A stretch of DNA of 64,000 bases from Clostridium sp. (lineage in GTDB: Bacteria > Bacillota > Clostridia > Lachnospirales > Lachnospiraceae): positions 248,001-312,000 of the forward strand of contig JAETQD010000001.1 in the NCBI GenBank assembly GCA_021770825.1, read 5' to 3'. Made by a program: the position numbers and the translations under genes. Below the pieces are notes generated by a model. That model saw only the letters and a program-made list of their open reading frames with translations. It did not search any database and was not told where the DNA came from. Positions 25,052 to 34,272 of this stretch are shown here, one piece after another. Each line of letters begins with the position of its first letter. Position 1 is the first letter of the stretch.

Positions 25052-26410
25052 TTATGCAAATATACTGATCACAGCCGCACAGATAAGGCCTGTAAATCCG
25101 ATGATCGTCTCCATCACAGTCCATGATTTCAAGGTGGTCTTTTCATCCATTTCCAGCAAAGAGCTCACAAGCCAGAAGCCGGAATCATTCACATGGCTGA
25201 AGGCAGTGGCGCCGCCGTTAATTGCACAGACCATGGCTGCAAGAGCCACAGGCGACAGCTCCGCCATCGCCGGCATGGATGCCATGATTCCCGCTGCCAT
25301 GGTCATGGCCACCACAGCCGCTCCAACGGAGGCACGGATCAGTGCTGCAATGAGAAAAGCCACAAGAACCAGGGGCAGGCCGCTTTTTTCCAGGGCCGGA
25401 CCTATGATCTCACCCATTCCGCAGTTCTGCAGTACCCAGCGGATAATGCCGCCGCCTGTGATCACAAGCAGGATTTGGCCTGTCGGGTACAGGGAGCGCT
25501 CCAGAATTTTCTTTATCTCTTCCTCGCTGTACCCCTGCTTCCTTCCAAGGAAATATGCAGCCAGCATTACGGCAATGATCAGGGCAACAAAGGGGGTTCC
25601 CACAAGCTCCAGAACCGGATGCACCAAAGCCAGACCCTCAATATATTCCGAAAGCGTACTGCACAAAATAAGGTTTAACGGCACCAGAATCACAGCAAGG
25701 ACCGTGGAAAATGCAGGAAGCTTCTCTCCAGTCACTTCCTTTTCCTCCCGGTATCCGGCGGGAAGCTCCGTATAAATCTTCTCTCCTATAAACTTGGAAA
25801 AGAAAATCCCGGCAAAGACCAGCGACAGAATCCCGACCGGCACTCCAACCGCAATCATGACTCCCAAATCCACGCCCAGCATATTGGCCACCAAAACGGA
25901 TCCGGCCGACGGCGGGATAAAGGCAAAGCCTGTGGCAAGTCCCGCCAGCAAAGGAATCACATAGTACAGTGTGGACTTTCCGGTCTTCTTTGCAAGTCCG
26001 AAGGCAAGAGGTATTAAAATCACCACACCAGCCTCAAAGAAAACCGTAGTGCCAACCACCAGGCCGGTGATACCCAGGGCAATTCCGGCTTTCTTTTCTC
26101 CGAACCGCCCGATCAGTGTCTGGGCAACGCACTGTGCACCGCCGGATACCTCAAGGATTCCTCCAAACAGAGAACCCAGTCCAATCAAAAGCACAATTCC
26201 CTGTAAGGTTTCCCCGGCACCTTTTTCCACGGTGGAGACCAGCGCCGGAACCGGCATCCCGGCACCCAGCCCGATAAACAGCGCAGAGATCAACAGTGAC
26301 AATACCGGATGCACTTTAAATTTAATAATAAGTAACAATAATAACAGGATTCCTACTGCTGCTGCAATCAATAATCTGGCCGGGTCCGCCGCAAATACAG
26401 GTTCCATCAT
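25052..26410 (-). CDS. GntP family gluconate/hexonate:H+ symporter
   Basis: Inner-membrane permease of 452 residues, family length. Typical blocks are KFKVHPVLSLLISALFIGLG, GAGETLQGIVLLIGLGSLFGG and the C-terminal AINGGATAFSHVNDSGFWLV, a GntP hallmark. Twelve to fourteen hydrophobic segments can be seen. The start follows AAGGAG at spacing about 10. It is 21 bases downstream of a zinc dehydrogenase and probably co-transcribed with it. The pair suggests import and oxidation of a sugar acid such as gluconate or idonate; the exact substrate is not readable. Confidence 0.93.
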   Translation of the reverse strand: MMEPVFAADPARLLIAAAVGILLLLLLIIKFKVHPVLSLLISALFIGLGAGMPVPALVSTVEKGAGETLQGIVLLIGLGSLFGGILEVSGGAQCVAQTLIGRFGEKKAGIALGITGLVVGTTVFFEAGVVILIPLAFGLAKKTGKSTLYYVIPLLAGLATGFAFIPPSAGSVLVANMLGVDLGVMIAVGVPVGILSLVFAGIFFSKFIGEKIYTELPAGYREEKEVTGEKLPAFSTVLAVILVPLNLILCSTLSEYIEGLALVHPVLELVGTPFVALIIAVMLAAYFLGRKQGYSEEEIKKILERSLYPTGQILLVITGGGIIRWVLQNCGMGEIIGPALEKSGLPLVLVAFLIAALIRASVGAAVVAMTMAAGIMASMPAMAELSPVALAAMVCAINGGATAFSHVNDSGFWLVSSLLEMDEKTTLKSWTVMETIIGFTGLICAAVISIFA

Positions 26411-26431
26411 CTCGCCTATTCTCCTTTACAA

Positions 26432-27448
26432 TTATTTTTCCGGGGAAATAATATATTTTCCCTTTGCACGAAGCTCCGGCTTGCTTAAAATATCTTTCAG
26501 CGTGTCAAGCCCGCAGACATCGCAGATCATGCTGCTGACATCGAGTCTTCCGGAATTGATCAGATCAAGCGCTCTCTTCTGGGTATACGGATTGATGTAG
26601 GATGCCTTTAACTCCAGCTCCTTCTGGAAGATCTGGAACGGCTTTACGGAAATTGTCTCATCCGGCTTTGTGAGACCGAACATCATGACAACTGCTTTAT
26701 TTCCGGCGATATCAATGGCCTGTTCGATGGTGGAAGGACGTCCTACACATTCGATAACTGTGTTGACCCATGTCATCCCCTCTTCCTTAAGCCGGGCTTT
26801 TGCATCCTCGTGTATGGGATCGATACAGATATCGGCTCCCAGCTTTCTTCCAACCTCTCTCTTACTTTCTACCAGCTCCAGAAGCGCCACCTTTGCAGCT
26901 CCTGCAAGCTGAAGCATAAGAAGGCCGATCATTCCGCCGCCGATGACAACCACCTGATGTCCCGGTCTGATCTCACACATATCCATGCCGTGCAGGCAGC
27001 AGGCAACCGGCTCTGCCATGGCGCCCTGCTCAAAGGTAGTATTGTCGCCAAGTTTGTACACCTGTCTCTCATTCACTGCACAATATTCGGCAAAGCCTCC
27101 GTTTACGGTTGTTCCATATCCAATCATATGCTCACAGAAATGGGCGACTCCGTTCCGGCAGGGATCACATGCTCCACAGTAGCAGTTGGGGTCAATGCAT
27201 ACCCGGTCTCCCACCTTGTAGCTTGTCACTTCTTCCCCTGTCTTTACGATCACGCCGGAAAATTCATGTCCCAGAATCGTCGGCGGGGTTACATCTGCGG
27301 CTCCCTTGTCGCCTTCATAAATATGTACATCTGTGCCGCACACACCACAGGCCTTTACCTGAATCAGAACGTCCTTCGGCCCTGTCACCGGCATCTCGTG
27401 CTCTTCTACCCGTAAATCATGCTTTCCGTAAAATACTGCGCTTTTCAT
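26432..27448 (-). CDS. Zinc-dependent alcohol/polyol dehydrogenase (MDR superfamily, idonate/sorbitol-dehydrogenase-like)
   Basis: NAD(P)-dependent dehydrogenase of 338 residues. Catalytic zinc ligands are in ACGVCGTDVH (Cys 37 region) and GHEFSG (His-Glu near 61). The structural-zinc lobe is CYCGACDPCRNGVAHFC. The Rossmann motif is VVIGGGMIGLLML. The context (GntP permease in the same operon, ROK repressor divergent) suggests oxidation of a hexonate or related polyol. It is transcribed from a TAGACA/TATACT promoter overlapping the ROK gene promoter. Confidence 0.92.
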   Translation of the reverse strand: MKSAVFYGKHDLRVEEHEMPVTGPKDVLIQVKACGVCGTDVHIYEGDKGAADVTPPTILGHEFSGVIVKTGEEVTSYKVGDRVCIDPNCYCGACDPCRNGVAHFCEHMIGYGTTVNGGFAEYCAVNERQVYKLGDNTTFEQGAMAEPVACCLHGMDMCEIRPGHQVVVIGGGMIGLLMLQLAGAAKVALLELVESKREVGRKLGADICIDPIHEDAKARLKEEGMTWVNTVIECVGRPSTIEQAIDIAGNKAVVMMFGLTKPDETISVKPFQIFQKELELKASYINPYTQKRALDLINSGRLDVSSMICDVCGLDTLKDILSKPELRAKGKYIISPEK

Positions 27449-27520
27449 TGATAATTCCCTCCATATTCATTTTTTTCTACTTTTGTTTTCTACTTACGCT
27501 TATATCTTAACTGTAAGTTT

Positions 27521-27577
27521 AGTATATGACTTAGTTTTCAATATGTCTATTGACGAAAAATACAATTCTATTAAAAT
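27521..27577. promoter_or_regulatory. Divergent promoters and putative ROK operator
   Basis: Minus-strand promoter for the dehydrogenase: TAGACA (27544-27549), 17 bases, TATACT (27521-27526). Plus-strand promoter for the ROK gene: TTGACG (27550-27555), 16 bases, TAAAAT (27572-27577). The inverted repeat TCAATA-TGTC-TATTGA (27538-27553) covers both -35 regions, a natural place for the ROK repressor to silence both directions. Confidence 0.7.
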
Positions 27578-27694
27578 ATTGTTAGTCATATTGCGCAAAT
27601 TAAGTTCTTTCATTGCATTTCCTTTTATCCTGTATTAGAATTAAAGTAGATCTTAGATTTATGATACATGTAAAACTGACACAGGGAGCGGCAC

Positions 27695-28831
27695 ATGAAA
27701 GAAAAAGGCGTAACTACGATTACCTTAAAGAAAATCAACAGGGACAAGGTCTACCAATATATTTACCGGAAAAAACAGACCTCAAAACTGCAGATCGTAC
27801 AGGATCTGCAGATGGGTCTGTCCACGGTCAGCCAGAATTTAAATGCGTTGGAGCAGGAGGGTCTGATTGAAAGAAAGGGCTATTTTGAATCCACCGGAGG
27901 AAGAAAGGCCCATGTAATCCAGATTGTCCCGGATGTAAAAATAGCCATAGGCGTTGGGATTTTAAAAGACATGCTCCATATAGCCGCCGTTGACCTGTAC
28001 GGTTCAACAGCAGCTGTGGACACAATCCCGCTTTCCTACAAGGATACAAAAGAATACTATTCCCAGGCTGCAGATACAATCCAGCAGTTTATACAGAAAA
28101 ACAACTATGCCCCGGACCAGATATCCGGCATCTCCATTGCGACCCAGGGAATTATTTCTCCGGACGGCTCTTCTGTCACCTACGGAGCGATTATGAACAA
28201 TACAAGGATGAAGCTCTCGGATTTTTCCTCTCTGCTTCCCTATCCATGCCGCCTTGAACACGATTCAAAGGCTGCGGCCTGCCTGGAATTATGGAACCAC
28301 CCTGAACTGGACAGTGCCGTAGTCCTTCTTTTAAACCACAATCTCGGCGGGTCAGTCATCACAAACCACAGCATTCACCGGGGAATCTCCATGCACAGCG
28401 GTACCATTGAACACATGTGCATGAACCCCGGCGGCCCTTTATGCTATTGCGGAAACCGGGGCTGCCTGGAGACCTACTGTTCGGCAAATGCCCTGGAAAC
28501 GAATGCTGGAATGCCCATAAAGGAATTTTTCTCCCGCCTCAGAGACGGGAGAGATAAAAGCCTCGTTCAAATATGGAACGATTATTTAAATCATCTGGGT
28601 TTTGCCATCCGGAACCTCAACATGATCATCGACAGTCCGGTCATAATCAGCGGATACCTTGCTCCGTATTTCACCGACAGGGACCTGGATTATCTTCTCC
28701 AATGCATAAATGCGTCCACTCCCTTCGCCTTTGCGAGGGAAAATCTTCTGGTTGGAATCCATGGCCAATATACCCCTGCCATCGGAGCTGCGCTGTATTA
28801 TGTGGAGCAGTGTATCAGCTCTGTGTCGTAG
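27695..28831 (+). CDS. ROK family transcriptional repressor
   Basis: Protein of 378 residues with an N-terminal winged helix (KLQIVQDLQMGLSTVSQNLN, about 29-48) and a sugar-kinase-like ROK domain. The ROK zinc motif is complete in CYCGNRGCLETYCS (about 252-265), and the EHMCMNPGG segment matches the E-H-x-x-x-x-P-x-G active-site strand. The segment corresponding to the kinase G-x-D reads LEHDSKAAA. The start follows AGGGAG. It is divergent from the dehydrogenase-gntP operon and is the likely sugar- or sugar-acid-responsive repressor of that operon. Confidence 0.9.
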   Translation: MKEKGVTTITLKKINRDKVYQYIYRKKQTSKLQIVQDLQMGLSTVSQNLNALEQEGLIERKGYFESTGGRKAHVIQIVPDVKIAIGVGILKDMLHIAAVDLYGSTAAVDTIPLSYKDTKEYYSQAADTIQQFIQKNNYAPDQISGISIATQGIISPDGSSVTYGAIMNNTRMKLSDFSSLLPYPCRLEHDSKAAACLELWNHPELDSAVVLLLNHNLGGSVITNHSIHRGISMHSGTIEHMCMNPGGPLCYCGNRGCLETYCSANALETNAGMPIKEFFSRLRDGRDKSLVQIWNDYLNHLGFAIRNLNMIIDSPVIISGYLAPYFTDRDLDYLLQCINASTPFAFARENLLVGIHGQYTPAIGAALYYVEQCISSVS

Positions 28832-28841
28832 GGATACGTAA

Positions 28842-28892
28842 AAGGGAACTCCCCTCGATACAGCCGCAAAGCCGTATCAGGGGAGTTCCCTT
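28842..28892. terminator. Bidirectional terminator between ROK gene and OLD nuclease
   Basis: AAGGGAACTCCCCT and AGGGGAGTTCCCTT mirror each other, with a second inner pairing GATAC/GTATC. A/T-rich sequence flanks both sides of these convergent genes. Confidence 0.85.
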
Positions 28893-28936
28893 AAAAGAAG
28901 AACGTCTTTTGGGAAATCAGAACGGGTTGCCCTCCT

Positions 28937-30799
28937 CTAGCCCTTTATCTTTCTGCTGTCAAAATACGGGAACGCATCCACGGCATCCAGAATATCCTGA
29001 AAATCCTCTCTGGGCGCCAGGTCAATATACCGTTTTAAAAGCTCTGTCTCCTCCTTCTTATACCGCCCGTAAAAAATATCATACAGGTTATGTCCCCTCA
29101 GATGAATCCTGATCTCTTCCATATAACGGCACACATCCCCGGGGGATTCCAAATCCCGGCCAATCGCCTCCTTAAGCCTTTTTCCGCTCTTTAGGCGGCA
29201 TAGGTATTCCTTCCATTTATCAAATAGAATCTGATAAAATTCCTCTTCACTTGCCACGACTCCAAGCTGTTCCATCACCTTTGGATTGAGGAAATAGTTC
29301 TCAAACGAATAATACTTTAGGATCAGTACATTCCGCCTTGTCACCCGTGGGAGCTTATCCACGTCCTCGGCATTTCTGGCCTCATAGTACCGACAGAGCT
29401 GTCCCGCCAGCTCCTCTGCATCCAGCCCGTCCCCGTCCCGAATCATAAGGAACTGGTCTTTTATGTAGACCTGATTCATGTATTTTAAGTTGGCATAGGT
29501 TTTAATATTCGTACAACTGTTGGTTGTAATGATGGAAATTCGCTGAAGGCGGCCTTTCTCATCATATATCTCCGAATAGTACTTCTCCAAAAGCAGCGGC
29601 AGACGGCTTTTATCCTGTTTTCCCTCCACAATAAACACAAAGTTGGTGTTTAAAAGGTCATTCGCTCCATATCCCAGGGTATCCAGAATCACATCAATAT
29701 CTGCCTTCTCGTTCACCACCGAATAATACTCCGAATCCAGCACGATCTGCCGAATCTGCCTGCTGGTAAAGTTGGCAAGAAGGTTCGGGGAATGGGTGGT
29801 AAAGATCACCTGGTTTTTCTTGGACAGGTGATACAGGATTTCGCTGGAAGTCTTCTGAAGCTGGGGATGCAGGAAAATCTCCGGGTCCTCCACGATGATG
29901 ATGCTGGGAATTCTGGCTTTTTCATCGGTGTAGGTTTCCAGCATGGACAGCATATAAAGGCTCTTCATACCATTGCTTAAGTGCTCAATGGGCGAAGCCT
30001 TTCCTGCCCAGTCCCCATCGCGGATGGTCTCTGCACTTACTTTAAAAATCTCCTCCCGGTTTGTCTTAAGGGCCAGCCGTATCCTGTCATAGCCCCCGTT
30101 TTTCCTGTAATTTCTGTTGAGCTTTTCCTCGAAATCCTTTAAATTTAACTGATACATCTTGTATTCCAGAAGTCTCGCCGTCTCAAAAATCGTAAGCTCC
30201 CCGGGGCTCTTCTGGCCAATCAGGCCGATGCACTGAAAGCACTGGCTGCAGGCCTTTGCCGAATCGAACATACAGCAGTTGGAACGGACCTTACCAAGCT
30301 GGTCGTCCTCCCGGAACATCAGGATGTCCTCCTGGAATTCCGAAAGCTTCCTGTCCGTATCAATGTAGTAGATCTTTGGAAGAATCTCCGGAATTCTGTG
30401 GTTATTCTTCTTAAGGCCATCGCTGTACCGCACATCTCCCCGGCTGTTGATGATGCATGTAAAGGACAGTATGCCATCCTTAAAAGAAGGCAGCTTTTCG
30501 CAAAAGTCCTTCTCCCACACGGAATACCGCTTATACATGCTCACCTTACCTAACTCGTGGAGCAGGTGCTTATCCTCCTCTGTGATCTGCAGGCGGATAC
30601 TGATTTCCATGTTCTGTCTTTTTTCATTAAAATCCGATTCCGACACCTGGTACATGCCAAAGGCCGCCCGTATGGCATCCACCACAGAGGTTTTCCCCGT
30701 ATTGTTCTTTCCCACCAGGATCAGGGCATTTTCAATCGCCTCAATCTTCATATCCCGGATGGACTTGAAATTTTTAATATGAATGGATTCTATCCGCAT
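28937..30799 (-). CDS. OLD family ATP-dependent nuclease (AAA ATPase-TOPRIM)
   Basis: Protein of 620 residues, stand-alone class 1-type OLD (overcoming lysogenization defect) nuclease. The chosen ATG (30799) follows GGGAGG at spacing about 5 and gives MRIESIHIKNFKSIRDM, the standard opening. Walker A is VGKNNTGKTS (about 29-38), the ABC-like signature region is HLSNGMKSLYML, Walker B is SIIIVEDPEIFLHPQ, and the H-motif is IFTTHSPNLLANF. The TOPRIM part has FVFIVEGKQDKSRL (catalytic Glu) and LMIRDGDGLDAEE (D-x-D). A cysteine cluster CCMFDSAKACSQCFQC lies in the ATPase insertion. There is no UvrD-like partner beside it. Such proteins often serve in phage defence. Confidence 0.88.
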   Translation of the reverse strand: MRIESIHIKNFKSIRDMKIEAIENALILVGKNNTGKTSVVDAIRAAFGMYQVSESDFNEKRQNMEISIRLQITEEDKHLLHELGKVSMYKRYSVWEKDFCEKLPSFKDGILSFTCIINSRGDVRYSDGLKKNNHRIPEILPKIYYIDTDRKLSEFQEDILMFREDDQLGKVRSNCCMFDSAKACSQCFQCIGLIGQKSPGELTIFETARLLEYKMYQLNLKDFEEKLNRNYRKNGGYDRIRLALKTNREEIFKVSAETIRDGDWAGKASPIEHLSNGMKSLYMLSMLETYTDEKARIPSIIIVEDPEIFLHPQLQKTSSEILYHLSKKNQVIFTTHSPNLLANFTSRQIRQIVLDSEYYSVVNEKADIDVILDTLGYGANDLLNTNFVFIVEGKQDKSRLPLLLEKYYSEIYDEKGRLQRISIITTNSCTNIKTYANLKYMNQVYIKDQFLMIRDGDGLDAEELAGQLCRYYEARNAEDVDKLPRVTRRNVLILKYYSFENYFLNPKVMEQLGVVASEEEFYQILFDKWKEYLCRLKSGKRLKEAIGRDLESPGDVCRYMEEIRIHLRGHNLYDIFYGRYKKEETELLKRYIDLAPREDFQDILDAVDAFPYFDSRKIKG

Positions 30800-30998
30800 G
30801 AAAGACCTCCCGTCCATTGCTTTCTGTCTATTCTCAGTATATACGAAACCGGCCTGCCTTTCCAGTAAAAAGTGCGGCTGCATCAGCTTCCCAATAAAAT
30901 ATCATAAAACCGTAAGCAAAGCTTCATACATTACATCCGGGAATTTGTTATAATGAGGACAAATTCTTCATATAAAATGACGGGGAGGCAGGAATATC

Positions 30999-32286
30999 AT
31001 GAAGATGCATATTAGTATCATGGCTCTCAGCGCCAGCCTGGTGCTGGCTGTAAGCGGCTGCGGAGCCGGGGAAAGGGAAAAAATTTCTGTGGAATCAGAA
31101 AGCTCTGTACAAAAAGAAACGGAATCGGCGGAGAATTCCTCCGGCAGAATCGAAATAAAGGAAGTTCCGGACAGCGAATCCGTCTCCGAAGAAACCGGAC
31201 CCGGAACAGGGAGCCAGGATGAAAATTCAAACATAGACGATATTGCTTCCGAGCTGAAACAGATTGAGGAGCAGTCCGCAGAGCTGGAACTTAAGCTTTA
31301 CAGCTCCAAATCCCAGGGGGACATGAACGCAGCCAGCGGTGACCACTATAAGCTGTGGGACGGTGAGCTGAATCAGCTCTGGGGGGACCATGTATCCGAT
31401 GATCACAGCCGAAAAGGCAGCTGAACTGACCCGCGAACGGGTTTATATATTGGCAGAGCTTCTCAGCGCAAAAAACGGACAGGCATACGCGGACAGTTTT
31501 TCCGGCGCATATACAGCTCCAAAGGAAACGGACGATCTTCCCTGCAGCCTGTATTTAAACTATCTGGGTGTGGGCACCTACGATGCAGAGCTTGGTCTCG
31601 GCTCCGGGGCGTCCTGGAAGCCGAAAGGCATCGCAAGGGCTGACGGAGAGACTCTTCTCTTTGAAGATCCGACACTTGGGGTAAAGGGAATCATTGCCCA
31701 TGGGGACACCGGGCTGACTGTCACCGTCACCGAGTCGGAGCTGGCAGAAGCCGCCGCCGGGACCAGGTTTGACTTTCCCGAAAAATGTGAGTACCCGACG
31801 CAGTTTTCCTTTGCGGACATTTCCGACTTGGAATTCTGGTTTGGCAGCGGTGCCGGTGCATGGCGCACGGTGCTTTATGTCCATGAGGACGGCTCCTTTG
31901 ACGGGGAATATCTCGACTCCGACATGGGTTCCAGAGAGTACTATCTGTGCGATTTTAAAGGGAAATTTACAACACCCGAACAGGTAAACGACTACACCTG
32001 GGCAGTAAAGATCCATTCCCTGGAGCTTGCCGATGAGCCGGACACAAGCGAGGTTAAGGACGGATTTACCTGGCATTACAGTGAGCCCTATGGCCTCACA
32101 GATGCAGAAGAAATCCTGTTCTACCTTCCGAACGCACCCATCGCCGAGCTTCCCGCGGACTTTAAAAGCTGGGCCAGCGCCTATCCAAGCGGCATGACCA
32201 CCCAGGCGCTTCTGCCTTTTTATGGCCTCTATAACGTGAACGGGCTGCAGGGCTTTTCCAGCCATCCAAAAGCCGACGAATCATAG
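30999..32286 (+). pseudogene. DUF1311/LprI-like lipoprotein, frameshifted at a G6 tract
   Basis: Begins with a lipoprotein signal peptide (ISIMALSASLVLAVSGC, lipobox Cys at about residue 21), an acidic Ser/Glu-rich linker and a coiled segment ending LWDGELNQLWG. There the frame runs off in GGGGGG (31381-31386) and stops at 31424. The next frame continues with TAEKAAELTRERVYILAELL and about 270 residues of extracellular domain (SGAYTAPKETDDL ... KIHSLELADEP) to 32286. In relatives a longer DUF1311 stretch separates these two blocks, so a small deletion may accompany the shift. It would be a surface lipoprotein; function unknown. Confidence 0.65.
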
Positions 32287-32327
32287 CGTCCTCTGTTTCC
32301 AGCATCCGCAGAGCCGAATACAAACAT

Positions 32328-32356
32328 TCAGGGGGCTGCAAACTGCAGCCCCCTGA
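32328..32356. terminator. Stem-loop between lipoprotein gene and iron alcohol dehydrogenase
   Basis: TCAGGGGGCTGCA and TGCAGCCCCCTGA form a perfect 13-bp GC-rich stem around AAC between two convergent genes. No clear T-tract follows, so termination strength is uncertain. Confidence 0.6.
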
Positions 32357-32374
32357 CATCAATCGCTAAAAAAA

Positions 32375-33517
32375 TTACATCAGCTTGCGGAACAAAGCCT
32401 TGAAATCTTCAATTCCAGCTTCTTTTGGATTTCCAGGCGCGCAAGCGTCTGCCGCTGCGGACTGGGCCAGGAAGTCTAAATCCTCTTCCTTCAAAGCTTC
32501 CAGCTTAGTCGGAATTCCCACATCAATGGATAACTGGCGGACTGCATCAATTGCCGCCTTGCGGTAGGTATCCTGATCCATTCCTGTTGTATCAACGCCC
32601 ATCGCTTCCGCTATGTTCTTAAATTTCTCACCCGTACATTCTGCATTATACTCCATTACGATTGGGAGCATCATCGCACAGGCAACTCCGTGGGGAGTAT
32701 CATAAACGGCTCCCAGTGTATGCGCCATAGAATGTGCAATGCCGAGGCCCACATTGGAGAATGCCATACCGGTTACAAACTGGCCCAGTGCCATTCCTTC
32801 ACGTCCTTCTTCCTCGTTGGCAACTGCGCCCCGCAGGCTCTTGGAGATCAGGCGGATTGCTTCCAGATTCAGACAGTCAGCCAGCGCCCATGCTGCCTTT
32901 GTGGTATAACCCTCAATCGCATGGGTAAGCGCATCCATACCGGTAGAAGCAGTCAGACCTTTCGGCATGGTGGACATCATATCCGGATCAACGATTGCAA
33001 TATTGGGAATATCATTGGTGTCCACACAGACAAATTTACGTTTTTTCTCCACATCTGTAATAACGTAGTTGATTGTGGCTTCTGCCGCTGTCCCTGCGGT
33101 CGTAGGAACCGCAATCGTAAATACGGTGGGATTTTTAGTTGGTGCCACGCCTTCCAGAGAGCGGACATCCTCAAACTCCGGATTATTGATGATAATTCCG
33201 ATCGCTTTTCCTGTATCCATGGAAGAACCGCCGCCAATGGTGATCATATAGTCAGCGCCAGATGCCTTATATGCAGCAACACCGGATTTTACATTTTCAA
33301 TCGTCGGATTTGGTTTGATATCAGAATACACTTCATATGCCAGACCAGCGGCATCCAAAAGGTCTGTCACCTTCTTTGTAACATGAAATTTCACAAGATC
33401 CGGGTCCGATGCGACAAACGCTTTTTTAAATCCTTTACTCTGTACGATTCCCGGGATCTCCTGGATTGCTCCCTTTCCATGATAAGAAATTCCATTGAGC
33501 ACAAAACGATTTACCAT
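32375..33517 (-). CDS. Iron-containing alcohol dehydrogenase (lactaldehyde reductase/propanediol oxidoreductase-like)
   Basis: Group III metal-dependent dehydrogenase of 380 residues. The NAD-binding block is ITIGGGSSMDTGKAIGI (about 93-109). Iron ligands are in STGMDALTHAIEGYTTKAA (Asp, His) and AHSMAHTLGAVYDTPHGVAC (two His). The sequence resembles FucO-type enzymes that interconvert lactaldehyde and 1,2-propanediol, but related ethanol and butanol dehydrogenases cannot be excluded. The start is MVNRFVLNGISYHGKGAI. It is followed by a hairpin and lies 160 bases downstream of a MarR gene. Confidence 0.92.
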   Translation of the reverse strand: MVNRFVLNGISYHGKGAIQEIPGIVQSKGFKKAFVASDPDLVKFHVTKKVTDLLDAAGLAYEVYSDIKPNPTIENVKSGVAAYKASGADYMITIGGGSSMDTGKAIGIIINNPEFEDVRSLEGVAPTKNPTVFTIAVPTTAGTAAEATINYVITDVEKKRKFVCVDTNDIPNIAIVDPDMMSTMPKGLTASTGMDALTHAIEGYTTKAAWALADCLNLEAIRLISKSLRGAVANEEEGREGMALGQFVTGMAFSNVGLGIAHSMAHTLGAVYDTPHGVACAMMLPIVMEYNAECTGEKFKNIAEAMGVDTTGMDQDTYRKAAIDAVRQLSIDVGIPTKLEALKEEDLDFLAQSAAADACAPGNPKEAGIEDFKALFRKLM

Positions 33518-33678
33518 TTTCTTTCTCTCCTTTATTTCCTGCTATTCAAATTTTAACATACTTTTCTTCAGAAATATACTGATTTTTACACTTTTTCTTC
33601 TGTCTTCGCCTTTTTTCAGATATTAAGGATACAGATTCATCCCATTGCAGCACACAGCCTGAAGTTTGATCCGGGTTC

Positions 33679-34116
33679 TCATAATTCCTTTACTCTGTCC
33701 TGCAGCATAATGAGATATCTCTGTGTCAGCTCCATATAGATTTTCCGTTCCTCTGCCGACCAGGAACGGAAAATATCATTCTCGATCCCGATCAGCCGGA
33801 GGACTGTGCGCTCTGCAAGGTCCTTCCCCTTTTCCGTCAGGCACACCCGTTTTTTCCTGGCGCCGGATGCCTCCAGATAGAGAAGGTCCTCCGCTTCCAG
33901 CTTCCGCAGAGCCGAGTTGATCGTCTGCTTGCTCACCCCCGACATGCGGGTGATGTCATTTAAAAGGCAGTCGCCGTTCATGCTGCACACAGTATAAAGG
34001 ACCACCATGGCACTGTCAGAAATTCCCATCTTAAGCGCCGCGTCATGATAAACTGCGTCGATTTCCGACAGCAGCAGGTTAAACCGTTCCAACGTGGATT
34101 TTATTTCATCTGCCAT
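33679..34116 (-). CDS. MarR family transcriptional regulator (predicted to control itself and the distant MATE operon)
   Basis: Winged-helix regulator of 145 residues. The HTH is CLLNDITRMSGVSKQTINSA with the recognition helix SKQTINSALRKLE, and the wing is LYLEASGARKKRVCLTEKG. The ATG at 34116 follows AGGAGG at spacing 9; an upstream ATG at 34137 has no binding site. Its promoter carries the palindrome AGTATGATTTCATACT between the -35 and -10 boxes. Nearly the same sequence occurs twice in the promoter at 59.6 kb, so this regulator probably controls both. Confidence 0.92.
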   Translation of the reverse strand: MADEIKSTLERFNLLLSEIDAVYHDAALKMGISDSAMVVLYTVCSMNGDCLLNDITRMSGVSKQTINSALRKLEAEDLLYLEASGARKKRVCLTEKGKDLAERTVLRLIGIENDIFRSWSAEERKIYMELTQRYLIMLQDRVKEL

Positions 34117-34160
34117 ACGATTTCTCCTCCTTTTCATATGCGAGGTTTCATGTTTGCTGC

Positions 34161-34189
34161 ATTATAGTATGATTTCATACTTATGTCAA
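34161..34189 (-). promoter_or_regulatory. marR promoter with operator palindrome
   Basis: Minus strand TTGACA (34184-34189), 17 bases and consensus TATAAT (34161-34166). The perfect 16-bp palindrome AGTATG-ATTT-CATACT (34166-34181) fills the spacer. Confidence 0.88.
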
Positions 34190-34272
34190 TAGCATTTTTT
34201 TCAAAGATCATGCAAAAAATCCTCCCCCAAAATAGTCCTTCAAACAAGGTTATTTTAGAAGAGGATATGATT

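Noticed and set aside
28937..30799. Gabija-type defence system
   Set aside because: There is no UvrD-like helicase (GajB) next to the OLD protein; the neighbours are a ROK regulator and a lipoprotein.
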